A DNA stretch of 5,519 bases from Anaerolineales bacterium UBA2029 (lineage in GTDB: Bacteria > Chloroflexota > Anaerolineae > Aggregatilineales > Aggregatilineaceae), in NCBI GenBank assembly GCA_002332795.1, contig DDBP01000404.1:1-5519 (forward strand). The letters are read 5' to 3'. A program made the translations under genes and the position numbers. Shown here one piece after another: positions 4,988 to 5,519 of the stretch (positions within the stretch are counted from its first letter, which is position 1; the number at the start of each line of letters is the position of its first letter). The notes below the pieces were generated by a model that worked only from the letters and a program-made list of their open reading frames with translations, did not search any database and had not been told where the DNA came from.

Positions 4988-5430
4988 AAGACGTGACCAG
5001 CAAGGCGGCGACGTTGCGCGAGGCCGTCGCCGAGGCCAAGATCACCATGCCGCCGGAGATTCAAACGATGCTGCGCGAACGCCGGCTGGAGAAAGGCGAT
5101 GCCCTGGAGATCGGGCGTGTCGCGGGCGTGATGGCAGCCAAGCGTACCTGGGAGATCATCCCCTTCTGCCACCCGCTGCCCATCACCGGCGCGGAGATCG
5201 CCTATGACTTCGAGCCGGACGGCGTGCGCATCCGCGCCAGTGTGCGCACCGTCGCCCCGACCGGCGTGGAAATGGAGGCGCTCACCGCCGCCAGCGTGAC
5301 CGCGCTGACGCTCTACGACATGCTCAAACCGCACACCAAAGACCTGGAGATCGTCGAGACGCGCCTGCTGATGAAGACCGGCGGCAAGAGCGGCGACTAC
5401 TTCCGTCAGGGGGCCAGTCGCAAAGAGTGA
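4984..5430 (+). CDS. moaC: Cyclic pyranopterin monophosphate synthase MoaC
   Basis: MoaC converts the MoaA product 3',8-cyclo-7,8-dihydro-GTP to cyclic pyranopterin monophosphate. At 148 residues it is slightly short because it starts directly at MKDVTSKAATLREA, without the roughly 14-residue leader of the E. coli protein (161). Active-site elements are present: Lys37 (KGDALEIGRVAG), FCHP with His63, GVEMEALTAAS with Glu96-Met97-Glu98, YDMLK with Asp112 and Lys115, and KTGGKSGD at 131-138. These align with E. coli Lys51, His77, Glu112-Met113-Glu114, Asp128 and Lys131. The ATG at 4984 overlaps the moaE stop (ATGA). A purine-rich GGAAGGA lies 12 nt upstream, so initiation probably relies on coupling. 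An intrinsic terminator follows directly. Confidence 0.98.
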   Translation: MKDVTSKAATLREAVAEAKITMPPEIQTMLRERRLEKGDALEIGRVAGVMAAKRTWEIIPFCHPLPITGAEIAYDFEPDGVRIRASVRTVAPTGVEMEALTAASVTALTLYDMLKPHTKDLEIVETRLLMKTGGKSGDYFRQGASRKE

Positions 5431-5436
5431 AACAGC

Positions 5437-5464
5437 AAGGGGCGTTGCAGCGAACGCCCCTTTT
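5437..5464 (+). terminator. Intrinsic terminator of the moa operon
   Basis: A perfect 10-bp stem pairs AAGGGGCGTT (5437-5446) with AACGCCCCTT (5453-5462) around the loop GCAGCG. It ends in a run of four T (5461-5464), and starts 7 nt after the moaC stop. The T run is short but the GC-rich stem is strong. Confidence 0.85.
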
Positions 5465-5494
5465 GCGATCTCCCGACGAAAGAGCGCCTGGAGC

Positions 5495-5519
5495 GTGTTA
5501 TGCACTTTTTGCCCTCATC
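5495..5519. repeat. Inverted copy of the repeat at 107-131, cut by the window end
   Basis: The reverse complement of these last 25 bases matches 107-131 at 23 of 25 positions: GATGAGGG, two mismatched bases, then AAAAGTGCATAACAC. In both places the GTGTTATGCAC end points toward the 3' end of a gene, here just after the moa terminator and at 131 just after the stop codon of the small Cys-rich gene. The repeat probably continues beyond the window. Confidence 0.6.

Noticed and set aside
1..5519. CRISPR array, toxin-antitoxin pair, phage or insertion-sequence genes
   Set aside because: No regularly spaced direct repeats, transposase, integrase or toxin-like pair is visible. The repeats present are few, imperfect and intergenic.

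Overview
This is a GC-rich bacterial chromosome segment. It carries a short operon for molybdenum cofactor (Moco) synthesis on the + strand, a tRNA gene, and three oppositely oriented genes on the - strand. The tRNA lacks an encoded CCA end, and the intergenic spaces hold dispersed palindromic and G-rich repeats. Together with the protein flavour this suggests a Chloroflexota-like (Anaerolineae-type) genome. That assignment is an inference from general character, not from any marker that settles it.

Layout. Positions 1-131 hold no gene, only a G-rich, repeat-like tract. On the - strand, reading from high to low coordinates, come a short-chain dehydrogenase/reductase (2322-1606), the YchF/OLA1-type P-loop NTPase (1485-400) and a 67-residue cysteine-rich protein of unknown function (335-132). 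A divergent region of about 680 bp (2323-3012) follows. It contains one copy of a dispersed 'CTCTGCG' repeat, a well-formed tRNA-Pro(CGG) with its own promoter, a G-quadruplex-type G-rich tract, and a TATAAT -10 box in front of moaA.

The + strand then carries moaA (3013-4047), a 245-bp spacer filled by a nested inverted-repeat element, and the tightly packed moaD (4293-4541), moaE (4544-4987) and moaC (4984-5430). A strong intrinsic terminator closes the unit at 5437-5464. The last 25 bases repeat, inverted, a sequence found at 107-131.

How the genes work together. MoaA (radical SAM) and MoaC convert GTP to cyclic pyranopterin monophosphate. MoaD, after C-terminal thiocarboxylation, and MoaE form molybdopterin synthase, which adds the dithiolene sulfurs. 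The set is complete for GTP to molybdopterin except for the MoaD-activating enzyme (MoeB type) and the later insertion steps (MoeA/Mog), which must lie elsewhere. The - strand genes have no evident link to this pathway.

I found no new defence, mobile or biosynthetic system. The points most worth a second look are the inverted-repeat element splitting the moa operon, the repeat shared by the two ends of the window, the cysteine-free YchF with an altered base-recognition motif, and the unassigned CxxCxxC/CxxC small protein.
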